Below, piece after piece: positions 62,236-64,000 of a stretch of DNA of 64,000 nucleotides. The DNA comes from Spirochaetaceae bacterium 4572_59 (GTDB taxonomy: Bacteria; Spirochaetota; Spirochaetia; DSM-2461), in assembly GCA_002084805.1 (NCBI GenBank), contig NBMC01000002.1, positions 1 through 64,000 on the forward strand, in the 5' to 3' direction. The notes below the pieces were generated by a model. That model was not told the origin of the DNA and made no database searches. It worked only from the letters and a program-made list of their open reading frames with translations. The translations under genes were made by a program, and so were the position numbers. How positions within the stretch are numbered: position 1 is the first letter of the stretch; each line of letters opens with the position of its first letter.

Positions 62236-64000
62236 ATGAGCGATTTAATGAGGTCAGTCTCCTTTAAGGAACTGGTAAAAAGAATCTTCTCGGAATACAA
62301 CAAAGATAAAACAATCTTCAGTTTTTCCCCTTCCCTGAATGGGCCTGTAAAGGTCCCTCACGGGGAGATGAAGCTTTTTGGAGAGAGCGCAGCCTCGCCT
62401 GTCGGTCCGGCGGCAGGCCCCCATACACAGCTTGCTCAGAACATTATAAGCTCCTGGCTAGCAGGAGCCAGATTCTTTGAACTGAAAACCGTACAGATAA
62501 TGGATACGCTGGAAATTGAAAAACCCTGTATCGACGCTGAAGATGAAGGGTTTAACACAGAGTGGTCCACGGAATATACCCTGGATAAAGCCTATGATGA
62601 ATATCTGAAGGGCTGGTTTCTCTGTCATATATTGGAAGTGCTTTTCGAAGATCATACGGAAAAACAGTTTATCTTCAATATGAGTATCGGTTATGATCTG
62701 GAGGGGATCAAGAATCCCCGTATGAACGAATTTATAATGCGTCTTGTGGACAGCTCCGGAGAAAAGAACTTTTCTCTCTACCGAGATGAACTACGTAAAT
62801 TGGCGGATGATCCGGATTTCCTCAAGGGTACAGGTCTGGAAGACAAAAAGGGGAGACTTACTGCTCTTGCCGATAGAATCTCCCCCAGAATCTGCCGTTC
62901 AGTGACTCTGAGTACCATGCACGGCTGTCCTCCTGATGAGATCGAAAAAATTGCCGAATATCTACTGCGTGAAAAAAAGCTTAATACCTTTGTCAAACTG
63001 AATCCCACCCTTTTAACCTTTCAGGGTGTAAGGTCCACACTGGATAAGCTGGGATTCGATTATGTAGGATTAAAACAGGAAAGTTTTGATCACGACCTGC
63101 AGTATCCCGATGCAGTGAGCATGCTTAAAAGATTAAGAAAACTTGCAGCTGGGGAAAACCTGACCTTCGGTGTAAAACTGACCAATACTCTGGGATCGGT
63201 CAATAACAAAGGCAATCTTCCCGGAGAAGAAATGTATATGTCCGGGAGAGCCCTCTTCCCCATATCAGTTCAGCTGGCTCTGAAGCTGAGCAGGGAGTTT
63301 GAAGGCAGCCTGCCTATCTCTTTTTCCGGTGGGGCAAGCAGTCTGAATATGGAAGACCTTCTAAATACGGGAATTAGACCTGTCACAATGGCAACTGATA
63401 TGCTCAAACCTGGTGGCTACGGCCGAATGGCTCGGGCTGTTGAAAAAAGTTATACCGTCAAAACCTGGAACAGGGATGGCATTGATATTAAAGCTCTGGA
63501 GAGACTGGTCGAAAAAGCACTCATTTCTCCCGAGTATACCAAGGATTGGCGTGGGACTGATTCTATCAGCACAGAAGAGCCTCTGCCGCTCTACGACTGT
63601 GCGATAGCGCCCTGTAAAACCGCCTGTGCCATTCATCAGGATATTCCTGAATACATCAGACTTGTAGGGCAGGGCCGCTATGGAGAAGCTCTTGATGTAA
63701 TATACAACAAGAACCCCCTGCCCTTTATCACCGGATGGATTTGTGATCACAAATGTCAGTACAACTGTACCCGTCTAGATTATGATGGCAGCGTTAAGAT
63801 TCGGGATATGAAGAAAATCGCTGCCCGTCAAGGCTGGAGCGAATATATCAAAGCTTTCAAGAAACCTGCCGAAGGTACAGGAGCCAAAGTGGCTGTTATC
63901 GGTGCGGGACCTGCCGGATTGGCAGCAGCATACTTTCTAAGACGGGGCGGAGCTTCCGTTTCTGTTTTTGAAAAAGAAGACAGCCCCGGCGGTGTTATCA
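62236..64000 (+). CDS. ygfK: YgfK-like oxidoreductase (partial, runs off the window)
   Basis: Not in the ORF track because it has no stop before the edge; about 588 codons are open from the ATG at 62236 (AGAGGAAG upstream). The N-terminal dihydroorotate-dehydrogenase-like domain (ASPVGPAAGPHTQLAQNII, AGARFFELKTVQ) is followed by a GltD-type Fe-S segment. Its cysteines are in CAIAPCKTACAIHQDIPEYI and CDHKCQYNC. The FAD site VAVIGAGPAGLAAAYFL begins near the edge. This layout is that of YgfK, annotated as a putative selenate reductase subunit. YgfK genes occur in anaerobic purine/uric-acid catabolic clusters. Confidence 0.85.
   Translation, partial: MSDLMRSVSFKELVKRIFSEYNKDKTIFSFSPSLNGPVKVPHGEMKLFGESAASPVGPAAGPHTQLAQNIISSWLAGARFFELKTVQIMDTLEIEKPCIDAEDEGFNTEWSTEYTLDKAYDEYLKGWFLCHILEVLFEDHTEKQFIFNMSIGYDLEGIKNPRMNEFIMRLVDSSGEKNFSLYRDELRKLADDPDFLKGTGLEDKKGRLTALADRISPRICRSVTLSTMHGCPPDEIEKIAEYLLREKKLNTFVKLNPTLLTFQGVRSTLDKLGFDYVGLKQESFDHDLQYPDAVSMLKRLRKLAAGENLTFGVKLTNTLGSVNNKGNLPGEEMYMSGRALFPISVQLALKLSREFEGSLPISFSGGASSLNMEDLLNTGIRPVTMATDMLKPGGYGRMARAVEKSYTVKTWNRDGIDIKALERLVEKALISPEYTKDWRGTDSISTEEPLPLYDCAIAPCKTACAIHQDIPEYIRLVGQGRYGEALDVIYNKNPLPFITGWICDHKCQYNCTRLDYDGSVKIRDMKKIAARQGWSEYIKAFKKPAEGTGAKVAVIGAGPAGLAAAYFLRRGGASVSVFEKEDSPGGVI

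Noticed and set aside
1-64000. Prophage, transposon or defence island
   Set aside because: No integrase, transposase, terminal repeats, toxin-antitoxin, restriction or phage structural genes were seen; genes are mostly housekeeping with tight operon spacing.

Overview
The window looks like a chromosomal segment from a free-living, anaerobic or microaerophilic spirochaete (Spirochaetales/Spirochaetaceae-like). This is inferred from gene content. There is a second FliG-type protein with a long N-terminal extension, a 607-codon AlaRS frame lacking the C-Ala domain, a complete Rnf complex, a PilZ protein, bactofilin, and many TPR/HEAT and lipoproteins of the kind spirochaetes carry. Coding density is very high, and no phage, insertion sequence or CRISPR array is visible. 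No gene-free stretch exceeds 300 bases; the longest (about 59272-59566) holds a direct-repeat array and a promoter.

Layout. 0-3.4 kb: a leftward strong promoter with a boxA-like leader runs off the left edge. It is followed by a zinc-ribbon/adenylate kinase fusion read from an apparently leaderless promoter, a uracil phosphoribosyltransferase with a long N-terminal extension, a TPR lipoprotein, and a duplicated tRNA-Lys/tRNA-Glu cassette. 3.5-9 kb (minus strand): an envelope protein pair, MtaB, and a TyrA-like/bactofilin/TPR operon. 9-11.8 kb: pta-dapB-dapA. 11.8-18.2 kb (minus): an operon of lipoprotein, HEAT protein, ComEC core, RsmA and a methyltransferase, plus a PilZ protein. 18.2-20.6 kb: CPBP protease, TlpA-like thioredoxin and an SfsA-GIY-YIG fusion. 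20.6-25.3 kb (minus): an EIIA/antiporter/TylF-like operon and a SPOR-domain envelope protein. 25.5-31.5 kb: a nucleotide-sugar 4,6-dehydratase and aminotransferase run directly into a three-gene, degenerate xanthine-dehydrogenase-like set. 31.6-42.5 kb: dnaE, YggT, recG, rsmD, a LysM amidase and hisZ-hisG-hisB. 42.5-48.5 kb: two TPR-type genes, alaS, the FliG-like gene and a secreted protein. 48.5-57 kb (minus): a GH57-fold protein that has lost its catalytic residues, rnfCDGEAB and a membrane protein. 57-64 kb: a P-loop/Gls24-like fusion, a poly(A)-polymerase-type nucleotidyltransferase, and an operon of two fold-type-II PLP enzymes leading into ygfK, which is cut by the window end.

How it fits together. 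Rnf couples ferredoxin and NAD to an ion gradient, and Pta points to acetate/ATP fermentation. DapA/DapB, HisZGB and ThrC are biosynthetic. MtaB, RsmA, RsmD, AlaRS and the tRNAs serve translation. The most unusual items are: the obligate zinc-ribbon-Adk fusion; several genes whose -10 box lies 6-7 nt before the start codon; the catalytically dead GH57 homologue beside rnf; the P-loop/Gls24-like fusion; the divergent Mo-hydroxylase trio tied to amino-sugar genes; and the two-PLP-enzyme/YgfK operon. All functional statements come from motif reading by eye; no database search was run.
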